Assembly (NCBI RefSeq): GCF_003402235.1
Contig: NZ_QEWO01000007.1
Location: 186,001-250,000, forward strand
Reading direction: 5' to 3'
Source of the DNA: Parahaliea mediterranea
Lineage (GTDB): Bacteria > Pseudomonadota > Gammaproteobacteria > Pseudomonadales > Halieaceae
Length of the DNA stretch: 64,000 nucleotides
The notes beneath the pieces were generated by a model, which saw only the letters and a list, made by a program, of their open reading frames with translations, made no database searches and was not told the DNA's origin. Positions within the stretch are counted from its first letter, which is position 1. Each line of letters opens with the position of its first letter. The position numbers were made by a program, and so were the translations under genes. Below are positions 6,361 through 15,641 of the stretch, piece by piece.

Positions 6361-7437
6361 GTGGGTAGCGTGGTACAGCTGGTGGCGGCGCCACCGGCCA
6401 GCGGTTTCAGCATTTTCGGCGCCCGTATCGGCGCCACCTTGCGGCATCTGGCCAGCCTCGACGGGCAGCTGTCGGCCGCCCGCCTGTTGCGCGGCAGTGC
6501 CCTGGATGAGCGGGCGGTGGATGCCAGCAGCGAGAACCTGCAGGTGGTGGACGCCGCCGGCCTGCTGCATGTCTACGAGCAGGCGCTGGCCCTTACCGGG
6601 CGTTCGGACCTTGGCCTGTGCTATGGCGAGGCTGCCGGAGTGACCGAGTACGGCCCCATCGGCTACGCCATGCTCAGTGCTGCCACCGACCTGGAAGCGG
6701 TGAACATTGCGCTGACCTTCCAGCGCCTTTACTACGGCACCATGGCCAGCATGAGCCTGCACCACGAAGCTGGCCAGGGCTTGATTCGCCTGCGCGAAAA
6801 CCTGCCCAGCGGAGCTGGCCGGCGCTTTTTTATTGAGATGCTGCTGGCGGGCTTTCTGCGGTTTAACCACGCCCTGGTTGGCGAGCAAACCCAGTTGCAG
6901 GCGCTGCGCCTGGCCTATCCGGTGCCGGACTATGCCGAGCGCTACCGCCAGCTGTTCCAGTGCGAGGTGCACTTCGGCCAGCCCCACCACGAGCTGCTGT
7001 TTGATACCGGTGTGCTGGCGCGGCCGCTGCCCAACGCCGACCCCATCACTGCCCGCGCCTGCGAGCAGGTGTGTGGAGAGCTGTTGGAGCGTTTTGACCG
7101 CGGGGAGCGCTTTGCGGCCCGGGTGCGCCGGGTGCTGCTGGCCGATGGCTGCGACCGTGGCCTGCGCCAGGTGGCCGCCAGCCTTGGTTGCCATGAGCGC
7201 ACCCTGCACCGCCGCTTGCAGGAAGAGGGCACGGGCTTTCAGCAGATCAAGGACGATATCCAGCGGGACCAGGTGCTGGTGGCCTTGCAGGATACCTCCC
7301 TCAGCATCAATGAAGTGGCGCGCCGGCAGGGTTTTGACTCGCCTTCCAACTTCCGCCGGGCGGTGCGCCGCTGGACCGGGCTGGCGCCGCTGGAGTGGCG
7401 CCGCCGCCTTCTGGGGGCCTCCGGTATCGGATGGTGA
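6361..7437 (+). CDS. AraC family transcriptional regulator with Arabinose_bd-type N-domain
   Basis: A 358-residue cytoplasmic regulator. The N-terminal 200 residues are of the PF12625 type (DAAGLLHVYEQAL, TEYGPIGYAMLSAATDLEAV, ..YYGTMASMSL), which is also found in regulators of amino-acid and lipid metabolism. The C-terminal AraC DNA-binding region (about 255-350) has two helix-turn-helix units: LRQVAASLGCHERTLHRRLQEEG and SINEVARRQGFDSPSNFRRAVRRW, with the conserved Pro-like tail LAPLEWRR. The GTG start at 6361 has no strong ribosome-binding site. It lies 228 bases upstream of the secreted FAD oxidase in the same direction and is a plausible regulator of it, but no operator is evident. Confidence 0.88.
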   Translation: MGSVVQLVAAPPASGFSIFGARIGATLRHLASLDGQLSAARLLRGSALDERAVDASSENLQVVDAAGLLHVYEQALALTGRSDLGLCYGEAAGVTEYGPIGYAMLSAATDLEAVNIALTFQRLYYGTMASMSLHHEAGQGLIRLRENLPSGAGRRFFIEMLLAGFLRFNHALVGEQTQLQALRLAYPVPDYAERYRQLFQCEVHFGQPHHELLFDTGVLARPLPNADPITARACEQVCGELLERFDRGERFAARVRRVLLADGCDRGLRQVAASLGCHERTLHRRLQEEGTGFQQIKDDIQRDQVLVALQDTSLSINEVARRQGFDSPSNFRRAVRRWTGLAPLEWRRRLLGASGIGW

Positions 7438-7665
7438 CAGCCGCCCTGCCGGGCCTGTCATGATTTGACACGGCGCCGGCTCCCTCCATAAAAACCCAGC
7501 AAAAACAAAAGCTTGCTGCATTACGGTGCGATTGACGGCACCGGCCCACCAGCTAAGGTAGGAGGGCGGGTGCGGCTGTGCGTGCCCGCGGCAATAACAA
7601 TAAGCCATGCGGCGCGGCACGGGCCCGCCGGCAGACGGCCTGTTCAGGCCACCGAGGAGAGAATC

Positions 7666-10056
7666 ATGAAGCGAGCGCCATCGACAAGCCTGGCCCTGGC
7701 GGCCGGGTTGTTCAGTGTCCTGCTGGTGAATGTGGAGGTGCAGGCCCAGTCCTGCCCGGCCCTGTCCACCCTGGCCAGTTCCTGTCGCAACAATGACTGC
7801 GAGGCGGAACTGGGAGAAAACGCACAGAACTGCCCCGAGGACTGCGCGGACCCGGGCAGCCAGTTGATGGCCTACTACACCCAGAGCATGACCTGCGCTC
7901 CGGCGCCCATCTACGAGCCCCTGTCGGTGGCGGAACTGCAGGACGATATTCGCGCGGTGGTCAGCTCCGGCCTCAAGGTCAAGCCCGCCGGCACCAGCCA
8001 CTCGGCCACCAGCATCATTTGCGGTGACGACGGCGCGGCGGTGGTGCGCTCTACTCATCTCACCGGCATTGGCCCGGTGGAGTCCTTCGAAACCCATGGC
8101 CACACGGTGAACGTGGAGGCGGGGGTGGAGATCAACGACCTGCAGGAGCACCTGGCGGCCCAGGGCTACAGCCACGGTTTTGGTGCCACCGGCTTCGGCG
8201 GCATCAGTGTGGGCGGCGCCATTGCCACCGGCGCCCACGGCTCGTCGCTGCAATCGTCATCCACTATTTCCTCGGCGGTGGTGGCCCTGGACGTGGTGGG
8301 CCCGGACGGGCAGCTCACCACCTACAGCGAGGGCACTACCGGGGTGTCGGACCCCAACCTTTGGGCGGCTCTGAAAACCAACCTTGGCCTGCTGGGCTAC
8401 GTGGTCCGGGCGCGGCTGAAACTGGAGCCCCAGTTCAACGTGGCCATGGAAGTGCGCTACGTGGATGAAACCACCTTCGTGGCCGATGGCGGTGTGGCCT
8501 CGGCGGTGGCTGGCTGCGACTACGTCTTCCTGACCTGGTTCCCGGGCCAGGACGAAGTGCAATTGCTGTGCGGTGCGCGCACCGGCAACCCGGTGGACAG
8601 CCCCTACGCCCAGAACCAGCTGTTTACACCCAACCTGTCCGGGCTGGAGACTACCTTCGCCGTGCCCGGTCTGCAGGCCGGCATGTGCAACAAGGGCCTG
8701 CAGTGCAACATCGAGGGCACCCGCCTGTCGCTGTACCGCGACCAGCCGCCGCTGGTGGTGACCCAGGGGCCGGAACCCTTGTCGCCGGTGGTATCGCGCC
8801 ACACCGTGCTGACCGGGCCGTCGCACCGCATGATCACCCTGCAACCGGAGAAGTTCCTGGACAACCAGCCCAGCTTCTCCCAGCTGGAATATGAAGGCGC
8901 CTTGCCCTTCAGCCAGATTCAGGCGGCGGTGCAGTATCTCAACAGCATCTACAACCGCGACGATATCTGCCAGCCGCTGATCGGCACCATCATGCGCTTT
9001 GATACCGCCGATGCCGGCTTGCTGATTTCCAGCAACCACGCCCGCAATGGCATTGCCCATGGCGAGCAGATGGTGCACCTGGAGTTTGTCGAGTACTGGG
9101 GATACGGCCTGGACGACGCTGGCCTGGAAGCCCATGTGAACACGCCCTACCGGGAGATCATCATTCACCTGGTGGATAACTTTGACTACTGGCCCCATTG
9201 GGGCAAGAACGATGAATGGGTGTTTGAGCTGGCCTCACTGCAGGCGCGCAACGCGCCGGAAGTGGCCAGCTTCAACCAGGCCATCGCCCAGCTGGACCCC
9301 TACGGTGTGTTCAGCAACCAGTTTACCCGCAATGCCGGCTTTGCCGCGCCCCAGGAGGGCGGCGACTTTGCCCAGGCCTACTACGGCCCCTGCGCCGCGC
9401 TGGACAGCGATGGCGATGGCATCAGCGACTGTGCCGACAAGGCGCCCAACCGCTTCTCCGGCATGTACGCGCGCATTGACGACCTCGGCTTTGGCGACGG
9501 CTTTTTTGCCGATGGCAGCTGCGGCGTGGCCGATAACTGGAACGAGATGAAGGGCAACTTCGGGGCCGAGCAGGCGCAGAACATGCGCGCCGGCTGGGAT
9601 TACGCCTCCGAGAACCACGACTACACCACCCATACCTTCAACTGGAGCCCCGCCTGGAGCGGCAACGCCGGTAACTGGAACCGCTCCTGGGAGGTTATGT
9701 TCTCGGCGGAATTTGTGGCCCCGGCCACCGGGCGCTACTGCTTTGGCACCGACAACGGCAGCCCTGGCACCAGCATCATTACCGGGCGCAACAGCTGTTC
9801 GTCGGTGTGGATCAACAAAGCCCAGGTGGCCGAGGTGGGCTACAACGCCAGCCCCCGCCGCCCCAGTGGCTGCGTGGACATGGTGGCCGGCCAGAGCTAT
9901 CGCTACGACCTCTACAACCGCCACCACAACGCCAACGTGTCCAACAGCTTTGTATCTCACCCGAGCTGGTGCTACGGCGGCAGTGAAGACTGCGTACCGC
10001 AGCAGGCACTGGACCAGAACGACTTTATTGCCAAGCCCGATACCGGCAACTTCTAG
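7666..10056 (+). CDS. secreted FAD-dependent oxidase with Ca-binding and lectin-like C-terminus
   Basis: A 796-residue exported flavoprotein. ATG 7666 follows GAGGAGA at ideal spacing and starts a classic signal peptide ending near VEVQAQS. Residues about 80-260 form a VAO/aldonolactone-oxidase-type FAD domain. GGISVGGAIATGAHGSS places a His at about residue 191, the position that carries covalent FAD in the L-gulonolactone and D-arabinonolactone oxidase group. Residues 260-570 fit the substrate domain (ending in the region DPYGVFSNQF). DSDGDGISDCADKAPN near 580 is a thrombospondin type-3-like calcium motif, and the last 190 residues resemble a PA14 or lectin-like beta domain. The many Cys pairs fit a disulfide-rich exported enzyme. 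The substrate is likely a sugar, lactone or alcohol but cannot be specified. Confidence 0.85.
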   Translation: MKRAPSTSLALAAGLFSVLLVNVEVQAQSCPALSTLASSCRNNDCEAELGENAQNCPEDCADPGSQLMAYYTQSMTCAPAPIYEPLSVAELQDDIRAVVSSGLKVKPAGTSHSATSIICGDDGAAVVRSTHLTGIGPVESFETHGHTVNVEAGVEINDLQEHLAAQGYSHGFGATGFGGISVGGAIATGAHGSSLQSSSTISSAVVALDVVGPDGQLTTYSEGTTGVSDPNLWAALKTNLGLLGYVVRARLKLEPQFNVAMEVRYVDETTFVADGGVASAVAGCDYVFLTWFPGQDEVQLLCGARTGNPVDSPYAQNQLFTPNLSGLETTFAVPGLQAGMCNKGLQCNIEGTRLSLYRDQPPLVVTQGPEPLSPVVSRHTVLTGPSHRMITLQPEKFLDNQPSFSQLEYEGALPFSQIQAAVQYLNSIYNRDDICQPLIGTIMRFDTADAGLLISSNHARNGIAHGEQMVHLEFVEYWGYGLDDAGLEAHVNTPYREIIIHLVDNFDYWPHWGKNDEWVFELASLQARNAPEVASFNQAIAQLDPYGVFSNQFTRNAGFAAPQEGGDFAQAYYGPCAALDSDGDGISDCADKAPNRFSGMYARIDDLGFGDGFFADGSCGVADNWNEMKGNFGAEQAQNMRAGWDYASENHDYTTHTFNWSPAWSGNAGNWNRSWEVMFSAEFVAPATGRYCFGTDNGSPGTSIITGRNSCSSVWINKAQVAEVGYNASPRRPSGCVDMVAGQSYRYDLYNRHHNANVSNSFVSHPSWCYGGSEDCVPQQALDQNDFIAKPDTGNF

Positions 10057-10255
10057 GGGGTAGGGCACCGGGGTAGCCCGGTGCCCGCACTGGTCAGTTG
10101 GCAGGTCAGTGCGCGGGGTGCCGGGCTTGCCCCAACAAGCCCGCAACAGGTGTGACGGCCTGTGCCGGCGGTGCTATGCTGACGGTGATGACATCCCGTC
10201 TACAGCCACCCGCCCACGGCGCGGTGGTGTTTGTTCATAACAATTGAGGTTAACC

Positions 10256-10528
10256 ATGATGTATCGAGTTCTAGTCGTACTGGCTGCATTGTTTGCGTTG
10301 TCGGCCTGCTCCAGCACCACCGACTACCAGAGCGGCGCCGAAGTGGCATCCACGGCGTCCGGCGAAGACGGTGTGATTTGCGAACGCGTGCCGGTCACCG
10401 GTACCCGCAAGATGGAAAAGGTCTGCACCACCGCCGCCCAGCGCGAGGCCCGTGCCCGCAACGCCCAGGGTGCCCACTCCCAGGTGGGCCGTAAAGCCCA
10501 GCAGGTAGGCGGCCCCGCCGGCGGCTGA
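10256..10528 (+). CDS. small putative lipoprotein
   Basis: A 90-residue lipoprotein. The N-terminus MMYRVLVVLAALFALSACSS is a lipoprotein signal with lipobox LSAC, Cys near residue 18. The mature part has a CxxVPVTGTRKMEKVC segment with two Cys spaced to form a disulfide loop, then a basic, Gln/Arg-rich tail. GAGGT five bases before ATG 10256 supports this start, although the next ATG (10259) is equally possible. It resembles the many short proteobacterial lipoproteins with a G-[ST]-R-[LI]-xxxxC motif, for which no function is known. It lies 199 bases after the FAD oxidase and has its own downstream hairpin. Confidence 0.8.
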   Translation: MMYRVLVVLAALFALSACSSTTDYQSGAEVASTASGEDGVICERVPVTGTRKMEKVCTTAAQREARARNAQGAHSQVGRKAQQVGGPAGG

Positions 10529-10538
10529 TGCGTTGTTC

Positions 10539-10562
10539 GGGAGCCGCCCGGGGGCGGCTCCC
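10539..10562. terminator. strong GC hairpin after lipoprotein gene
   Basis: GGGAGCCGCC (10539-10548) and GGCGGCTCCC (10553-10562) form a perfect 10-bp stem with a 4-base loop. It starts 10 bases after the lipoprotein stop codon. No T-tract follows, so it may act with Rho or stabilise the 3' end. Confidence 0.6.
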
Positions 10563-10697
10563 GCTGTTCAACCTGCCGTGTTCCCGTTGTTGATCCCTTT
10601 CCAACCCCTTTTTGTAAGCCCGCTCAACCTCTCATATCCCCTTTTAAGCACGACGCTTATGTCGCCGCACCCATCAACCGGCTGCGTTGCAGCGCGG

Positions 10698-11201
10698 TCA
10701 GAACGCCGCCTGCACCGCTGCGCTGTCGCTGCGCACCTGTAGCTCCGCGCGCAGCAGGGCCAGCAGTGCCAGGCCGTCGTCACGATTAAGGAACTCCCCC
10801 ACGCACACGGCCTCGCCGCGATTTTGCAGGCTGATACCGGGGCTCTCCCAGGGGTGTTGCTGGCGCTGTACCAGCAGGCCGGTGTGCTTGCGGCAAAACT
10901 GCCAGCTCTGGCGCGGCAGGTAAAAGCCCTTGTCGATACGCACCTCGTCATCGGTGAGGGTGATAACGTGGCGGTACTGCAGCTTCCAGTTCACGTAATA
11001 CAGTGCGCTGCCCAGCGCCCCCAACTCCAACCCCGCCAGGGGCAGGATGGGCCAGGCGCCGAGCAGGGCAAAGCCCGTGGCAATGCCCAGGGACGGAATC
11101 GACAGCGCCAGCAATACCAGCTTGTTCGCCCGCCAGCTGGCAGAGCGGTTGGGGCGGGCGACAATGGTGAACTGTCGATTGTGGCGGCGGCTGGTGACCA
11201 C
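10698..11201 (-). CDS. DUF2244 family membrane protein
   Basis: A 167-residue protein of the DUF2244 type. A short N-terminus with FTIVARPNRSASWRANKLVL is followed by two transmembrane helices (about residues 27-70), then a cytoplasmic domain with RHVITLTDDEVRIDKGF and a C-terminal VCVGEFLNRDDGLALLALLRAEL segment. The family has no known function; members often lie near cytochrome oxidase genes, but none is present here. It is divergent from the sulfurtransferase gene, with 56 bases between starts. Confidence 0.85.
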   Translation of the reverse strand: MVTSRRHNRQFTIVARPNRSASWRANKLVLLALSIPSLGIATGFALLGAWPILPLAGLELGALGSALYYVNWKLQYRHVITLTDDEVRIDKGFYLPRQSWQFCRKHTGLLVQRQQHPWESPGISLQNRGEAVCVGEFLNRDDGLALLALLRAELQVRSDSAAVQAAF

Positions 11202-11257
11202 GATAGGCTTCCCGGGGGATTTCCTGTTAAGTTTAGTCCGACACAGGAGAGCTTTCG

Positions 11258-12076
11258 ATGTCTGATGAGCAACGCCCCGTCCAGGCCCGCCTGGTATCCC
11301 CCGACAACCGCGAGCGGCTGGCCCGCGCGATCATTGTCGACTGCCGCTTTGCCCTGGGCGACCCCGACGCCGGACGCGCCGCCTACGAGGCCGGCCACCT
11401 GCCGGGCGCTTTCTATCTCGATTTGGAGCGAGACCTATCCGCGCCGCAGGGGCGCCACGGTGGCCGCCACCCGCTGCCAGCCCCCGCCGATTTTGCCGCA
11501 ACCCTGGCGGCCCTGGGCATTCACCGGGGCAGCGAAGTGATCGCCTATGACGACAGCCACCAGGCTTTTGCTGCCCGCCTGTGGTGGATGATGCGCAGCC
11601 TGGGCTATCGCCCGCCGCGCCTGCTGGATGGTGGCTACAGCGCCTGGCTGGCCGCCGGCGGTGAGCCGGAGGCGTCGCTACCCGTACCCGACCCCTGCGA
11701 GGCGCCGGATGTCGGCCACTGGACGGGGGTCTGTGATATCGAGGCCCTGCGCGAAGCCCAGGCCGCTGGTGCCCTGCTGGTGGATTCCCGGGACGCCGCG
11801 CGCTATGAGGGGCGGGAAGAACCCATCGATCCGGTGGCCGGGCACATTCCCGGGGCAATCAATCGCCCTTGGCTGAACACCATGGCTGATGGCGGGCAGA
11901 AGGGTGAGGCAGGGCTGCGCGAACACTGGGGCGATGCGTTGGATGCCGAGGACCTGGTGGTCTACTGCGGCTCCGGCGTCACCGCCTGCGTCAACCTGTT
12001 CACCCTGTCCCGCCTGGGGCGCAACGACGCCACCCTCTACGCTGGCAGCTGGTCGGACTGGTGCAGTTATCTCTGA
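11258..12076 (+). CDS. sseA: two-domain sulfurtransferase (rhodanese / 3-mercaptopyruvate sulfurtransferase)
   Basis: A 272-residue enzyme of two rhodanese domains. The first (about 15-130) lacks a catalytic Cys; the second has the active-site loop VVYCGSGVTAC with Cys near residue 236, followed by Val-Thr as in the mercaptopyruvate-type enzymes (CGSGVTA). It transfers sulfane sulfur from thiosulfate or 3-mercaptopyruvate to acceptors such as cyanide or thiols, in the cytoplasm. The start ATG 11258 follows AGGAGAGC. It stands alone between the divergent DUF2244 gene and the convergent pseudouridine synthase. The substrate preference, and therefore the symbol, is the likely but not the only choice. 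Confidence 0.85.
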   Translation: MSDEQRPVQARLVSPDNRERLARAIIVDCRFALGDPDAGRAAYEAGHLPGAFYLDLERDLSAPQGRHGGRHPLPAPADFAATLAALGIHRGSEVIAYDDSHQAFAARLWWMMRSLGYRPPRLLDGGYSAWLAAGGEPEASLPVPDPCEAPDVGHWTGVCDIEALREAQAAGALLVDSRDAARYEGREEPIDPVAGHIPGAINRPWLNTMADGGQKGEAGLREHWGDALDAEDLVVYCGSGVTACVNLFTLSRLGRNDATLYAGSWSDWCSYL

Positions 12077-12088
12077 ACGGCGCCCGCG

Positions 12089-12754
12089 CTAGAACGGCGA
12101 CGGCGACTCACCGGCCAGCCACTGGCCGGTAGCCGGGTGCTCGAACGCCAGGGTGGTGGCGTGCAGCAGCAGGCGGTCGGCCATGGCCTCGGCCGCCGGG
12201 TGGGCGTACATATCGCAGCCCAGAATGGGATGGCCCAGTTCGCGCAGGTGAATGCGCAACTGGTGGGAGCGGCCGGTCACCGGTGTTAGCTCCAGCCGCG
12301 AACGGTCCCCCTGGCGCTGCAGCACCCGGTAGCGGGTGAGGGCCTGCTTGCCCCGCTCAAAACAGATTTTCTGCCGCGGGCGGTTCACCCAGTCACAGAC
12401 AATGGGCAGCTCGATCTCGCCGCTGTCCTGCTGCGGCTCGCCCCAAACAATGGCGGTGTAGGTTTTTTCCACACGGCGCTGCTGGAACTGGCGGCTGATA
12501 TGGCTGTGGGCTTCCCGCGTCAGGGGCACCACCATAATGCCCGAGGTGTCCAGGTCCAGCCGGTGCACCACGCTGGCGCCTGGGTAGCGCTGCTGCAGGC
12601 GGGTGATCATGCAATCCTTGTTCAGCGGGTGGCGCCCGGGAATGGTCAGCAGGTAGTGGGGCTTACGCACCAGCAGCAAATGCGCATCCTCGTAGAGGAT
12701 GTCGATGGGCTCCTGGCTGTGGGGAACCAGGTAGGGGGGCAGGTCCTGCGTCAT
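12089..12754 (-). CDS. RluA family pseudouridine synthase
   Basis: A 221-residue RNA pseudouridine synthase with the RluA catalytic motif VVHRLDLDTSGIMV (catalytic Asp in RLDLDTSG) at about residue 65, then the typical KTYTAIVWGEPQQDSGEIELPI and PVTGRSHQLRIHL motifs. It has no S4 domain and is close in size to RluA or RluA-like enzymes that modify 23S rRNA and tRNA; the exact target base cannot be read from the sequence. I start at ATG 12754, since upstream in-frame residues are low-complexity and run toward the divergent methyltransferase gene. It converges with the sulfurtransferase with only 12 bases between stops. Confidence 0.88.
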   Translation of the reverse strand: MTQDLPPYLVPHSQEPIDILYEDAHLLLVRKPHYLLTIPGRHPLNKDCMITRLQQRYPGASVVHRLDLDTSGIMVVPLTREAHSHISRQFQQRRVEKTYTAIVWGEPQQDSGEIELPIVCDWVNRPRQKICFERGKQALTRYRVLQRQGDRSRLELTPVTGRSHQLRIHLRELGHPILGCDMYAHPAAEAMADRLLLHATTLAFEHPATGQWLAGESPSPF

Positions 12755-12914
12755 GGCGGCGTATGCTACCGCCGAAGGCCCTTGTTCTCCAAGCCGGTGC
12801 CAGGCCGGTATTATGCCAACAGCCAGCGCCATGCCCGCACCGCTGGCCAGGATGCCACGGTCCCACCATAATGGCCGGCGCGCCGCTGTCTCTTGCCAAC
12901 CACAACCTCCTGTT

Positions 12915-13601
12915 ATGAATGCACCGTCATCACCCGCACTCACTGCCACACTCAGCACCCTGCAGGCACGCCTGCAGCGGGTTGTGCCCGGCGCCACCCT
13001 GGAAGCGGTCACCCTGCCGGTGCGTGAGCCACTGCAACTGCATCTGCTGAATGCCGACTACCCGCAGGGCGAGTTGGATGCCGAGGCGGTGCGTTTCATC
13101 ATGGAGAACCCCCTGTACTGGGTGTTCTGCTGGGCCTCTGGCCTGGTGCTGGCGGACTGGCTGTTTGAGCAGCCGCAATGGGTCTACGGCAAGCGTGTGG
13201 TGGACTTTGGCTGCGGCTCCGGCGTTGCCGCCATCGCCGCGGCAATGGCCGGGGCGCGTGAGGTGATTGCCTGCGATATCGACCCCGACGCCCTCAGTGC
13301 CACTGCGGCCAATGCCGCATTGAACGGTTTTGAGTTAAGCCTGTCGGCAGATTTCCACCAGATCGACGGCGCCATCGACCTGCTGATCGTCGCTGATGTG
13401 CTTTACGATCGCGCCAACTTCCCCTGGCTGCAAACCTTCATCCAGCGCGCCGACCGTGTCCTGCTGGCGGACTCTCGGGTCAAGGACTTTGACTTTCCCG
13501 GCTACCGGCAGATTGCCCGGCGCGAAGCCCACACCCTGCCGGACCTGGATGAGTCGAGTGAGTTTCGGGATGTGCGCGTGTATGAGGGGCGCGCTGGTTG
13601 A
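12915..13601 (+). CDS. class I SAM-dependent methyltransferase (ETFB/lysine methyltransferase-like)
   Basis: A 228-residue methyltransferase. VVDFGCGSGVAAIAAAMAG is the SAM-binding motif I, ACDIDPDAL motif II, and LLIVADVLYDRANF the post-motif with a D-VLYD pattern that is typical of METTL20/Nnt1-type protein N-methyltransferases. The ATG at 12915 is used; no strong ribosome-binding site is seen and the preceding open frame overlaps the divergent pseudouridine synthase promoter. The substrate is probably a protein lysine (for example an electron-transfer flavoprotein beta subunit or a ribosomal protein), but this is by analogy. Confidence 0.8.
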   Translation: MNAPSSPALTATLSTLQARLQRVVPGATLEAVTLPVREPLQLHLLNADYPQGELDAEAVRFIMENPLYWVFCWASGLVLADWLFEQPQWVYGKRVVDFGCGSGVAAIAAAMAGAREVIACDIDPDALSATAANAALNGFELSLSADFHQIDGAIDLLIVADVLYDRANFPWLQTFIQRADRVLLADSRVKDFDFPGYRQIARREAHTLPDLDESSEFRDVRVYEGRAG

Positions 13602-13666
13602 TGATCACGGTTCTTCGCTCGCCGTGATGGCGGGGCCTGGTAGTTCTGTCTTTGGCGGCAAGGCCG

Positions 13667-14233
13667 TCAGTAGTCCTGCGGCCCCTTCCCCCATTGGAAA
13701 ATCTCAAAGAAGTCGTAGGAAGGGTCTTTCCGCTTCGGCTTGCCGATACGCGAGCCTTCGATCATGGGGTGGGTCAGGTTGACGGTGCTGGGCTCGTCCA
13801 CTTTTACCCAGTCGGCCACCACGGCCCGGTGGCTGTACTTCCACACGCCGTTGCGTTTTTCGTACTTGTCGAAGTAGCGTCCGCCAATCAGTACGTCCAG
13901 CGGGCCGTTTTCGCCCTGCACCTGGTGAAAGGCGAGGATGTACACCTCGCCCTCGGCCCGGTCGCCGTCCAGTACGATGTTCAGGGTGGTGACGTTGTGG
14001 TGGAGAATCAGCATGTTCTCCTGGATGGCCGGCAGGGTGTCGATGAAAGCCATGGCGTTGCCTGCAAAGAACTGGCCGTGTTCGTCGATCGCGTCCTCGT
14101 GGTAAAGGCTGCGCATTTTTTCGTTGTCGTGACGGTCGGCGGCGTTGCAGTAGGCGTACACCAGTTCGGTGATGGCCTGTTTGTCGAGCAGGGCCTGAAG
14201 ACGGGGGTCGATGGGGGCGGGTGTATCAGTCAT
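13667..14233 (-). CDS. SnoaL/NTF2-like family protein
   Basis: A 188-residue single-domain alpha+beta cone protein of the SnoaL-like/NTF2 superfamily. An N-terminal helix LLDKQAITELVYAYCNAADRHD is followed by MRSLYHEDAIDEHGQF, HHNVTTLNIVLDGDRAEGEVYILAFHQ and a C-terminal sheet with GGRYFDKYEKRNGVWKYSHR. This layout is common in proteins annotated as nuclear transport factor 2 family or as steroid and aromatic hydroxylase small-subunit-like. Polar and His/Asp residues line the expected pocket, so a ligand-binding or isomerase/dehydratase role is possible; the substrate is unknown. It is 39 bases downstream of pdxJ's stop but transcribed first in the minus-strand order only if read with its own promoter. 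Confidence 0.75.
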   Translation of the reverse strand: MTDTPAPIDPRLQALLDKQAITELVYAYCNAADRHDNEKMRSLYHEDAIDEHGQFFAGNAMAFIDTLPAIQENMLILHHNVTTLNIVLDGDRAEGEVYILAFHQVQGENGPLDVLIGGRYFDKYEKRNGVWKYSHRAVVADWVKVDEPSTVNLTHPMIEGSRIGKPKRKDPSYDFFEIFQWGKGPQDY

Positions 14234-14272
14234 GGGGCTTCCCTTGTTGGGCGGCCCCGTAACGCGGCCGCG

Positions 14273-15040
14273 TCAGTGTTTTCCCAGTGCGCGCTGGTAG
14301 CCGGCGACGGTTTCGGCCAGCCCCATGCGGATGGCATCCACGGTGAGGGCGTGGCCGATGGACACCTCCAGCAGGCCCGGCACGGCGCGGGCAAAGCCTG
14401 GCAGGTTGTGCAGGTCCAGGTCGTGCCCGGCGTTCAGGCCCAGGCCTTCCTCGGCCGCTACCTCGGCCGCGCGCACGAAGTGAGCGAGTATGGTATCCAC
14501 ATCGCGGCCACTGGCGAAGGCGCGGGCGTAGGACTCGGTATAGAGTTCTATACGGTCGGCCCCGGTCTGTGCGGCGAGGCGAATCTGCTCTGGCTCCGGG
14601 TCCATGAACAGGCTCGTGCGGACGCCCAGCGCCTTCAGCTCTTCAATCAACGGCGCCACGGTGTTGCCGTCGCGCTTGAGGTCAAAGCCGTGGTCGGAGG
14701 TGAGCTGGGCGTCGCCGTCGGGCACCAGGGTGCACTGGGCGGGCCGGATCTCGCGCACCAGTTCCATGAAGCCCGGGTAGTCACCCACGCCGGCACGCTC
14801 GCTCTTGCGCGGGCCGGCCATGGGGTTGCCCTCGATGTTGAACTCCACCTGCAACATGGCCGCCAGGTCGAAGCAGTCACTGGCGCGAATGTGGCGCTGG
14901 TCCGGGCGCGGGTGGACGGTGATGCCATCAGCGCCGGCATCGATGCACATCTGCGCGTGCGCGGGGATGTCGGGGTTGTGCGTGTCGCGCGAGTTGCGGA
15001 TCAGCGCAATCTTGTTGAGGTTGACCGAGAGGGCGATCAC
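14273..15040 (-). CDS. pdxJ: pyridoxine 5'-phosphate synthase
   Basis: A 255-residue TIM-barrel enzyme that joins 1-deoxyxylulose 5-phosphate and 3-amino-2-oxopropyl phosphate to give pyridoxine 5'-phosphate in the DXP-dependent vitamin B6 pathway. The family hallmarks are clear: [15 protein letters not shown] at the N-terminus, [17 protein letters not shown] (catalytic His), FNIEGNP, CTLVPD, and [11 protein letters not shown] near the end. Length is normal. The GTG start (15040) overlaps the stop of the upstream cyclophilin gene as GTGA, so translation is coupled. In enterobacteria pdxJ follows recO; that partner is absent here. Confidence 0.96.
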   Translation of the reverse strand: MIALSVNLNKIALIRNSRDTHNPDIPAHAQMCIDAGADGITVHPRPDQRHIRASDCFDLAAMLQVEFNIEGNPMAGPRKSERAGVGDYPGFMELVREIRPAQCTLVPDGDAQLTSDHGFDLKRDGNTVAPLIEELKALGVRTSLFMDPEPEQIRLAAQTGADRIELYTESYARAFASGRDVDTILAHFVRAAEVAAEEGLGLNAGHDLDLHNLPGFARAVPGLLEVSIGHALTVDAIRMGLAETVAGYQRALGKH

Positions 15041-15609
15041 AGCAGGCTCTTGCGCACAATCTCTTTGATGATAACCGGCTCCACCGGCACGTCGGCGTGG
15101 GGGCCGACGGTCTGCACCGGCGCGGTGGAGATGTAGTCCACCACATTCATGCCGTCGGTCACCTCGCCAAACACGGTGTAGCCGGGTTGCCCCGGGGCCC
15201 AGTCCAGGCGCAGGTTGGTGCGCTGATTGATGAAGAACTGGGCGGTGGCGGAATCCGGGTCGGCGGTGCGGGCCATAGCCAGGGTGCCGCGCATGTTGTG
15301 CAGCTTGTTCTTGGACTCATTGACGATGGGGTCGCGGGTTTCCTTTTCGCTCATGTCAGGCAGCATGCCGCCGCCCTGGATCATGAAGTTGGGAATAACC
15401 CGGTGAAAAATGGTGCCGCTGTAAAACCCCTCGTCCACATACTGCAGGAAGTTCTCCACCGTAACCGGTGCCTTGTCGCGGAACAGGCGCACGGTGATGT
15501 CGCCCTGGCTGGTCTTGATAACCACCTGGGGGTTGGGCAGGCCGCTGTCGGCCGCAAAGGCCAGCGGCGCCAGCAGCAGGGGCAGGGCGAGGAAAAGGCG
15601 TCTGAGCAT
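15037..15609 (-). CDS. periplasmic peptidyl-prolyl cis-trans isomerase, cyclophilin type
   Basis: A 190-residue cyclophilin with a signal peptide ([20 protein letters not shown]), hence periplasmic like PpiA. The catalytic core has [15 protein letters not shown] (Arg and Phe of the active site), [21 protein letters not shown] and [15 protein letters not shown]. It catalyses proline isomerisation during folding of exported proteins. The start is ATG 15609, with a GGAGACCCTTC-type ribosome-binding region just upstream. Its stop overlaps pdxJ by four bases. The 32-base gap to the SH3-domain gene upstream suggests an operon of SH3 protein, cyclophilin and pdxJ. Confidence 0.92.
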   Translation of the reverse strand: MLRRLFLALPLLLAPLAFAADSGLPNPQVVIKTSQGDITVRLFRDKAPVTVENFLQYVDEGFYSGTIFHRVIPNFMIQGGGMLPDMSEKETRDPIVNESKNKLHNMRGTLAMARTADPDSATAQFFINQRTNLRLDWAPGQPGYTVFGEVTDGMNVVDYISTAPVQTVGPHADVPVEPVIIKEIVRKSLL

Positions 15610-15641
15610 GAAGGGTCTCCGTGAGGGTTGGGTTGCCGGGC

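Noticed and set aside
6313-8253. 646-codon minus-strand frame opposite the AraC gene and the FAD oxidase start
   Set aside because: Both plus-strand genes have clear domain motifs; the antisense frame has none.
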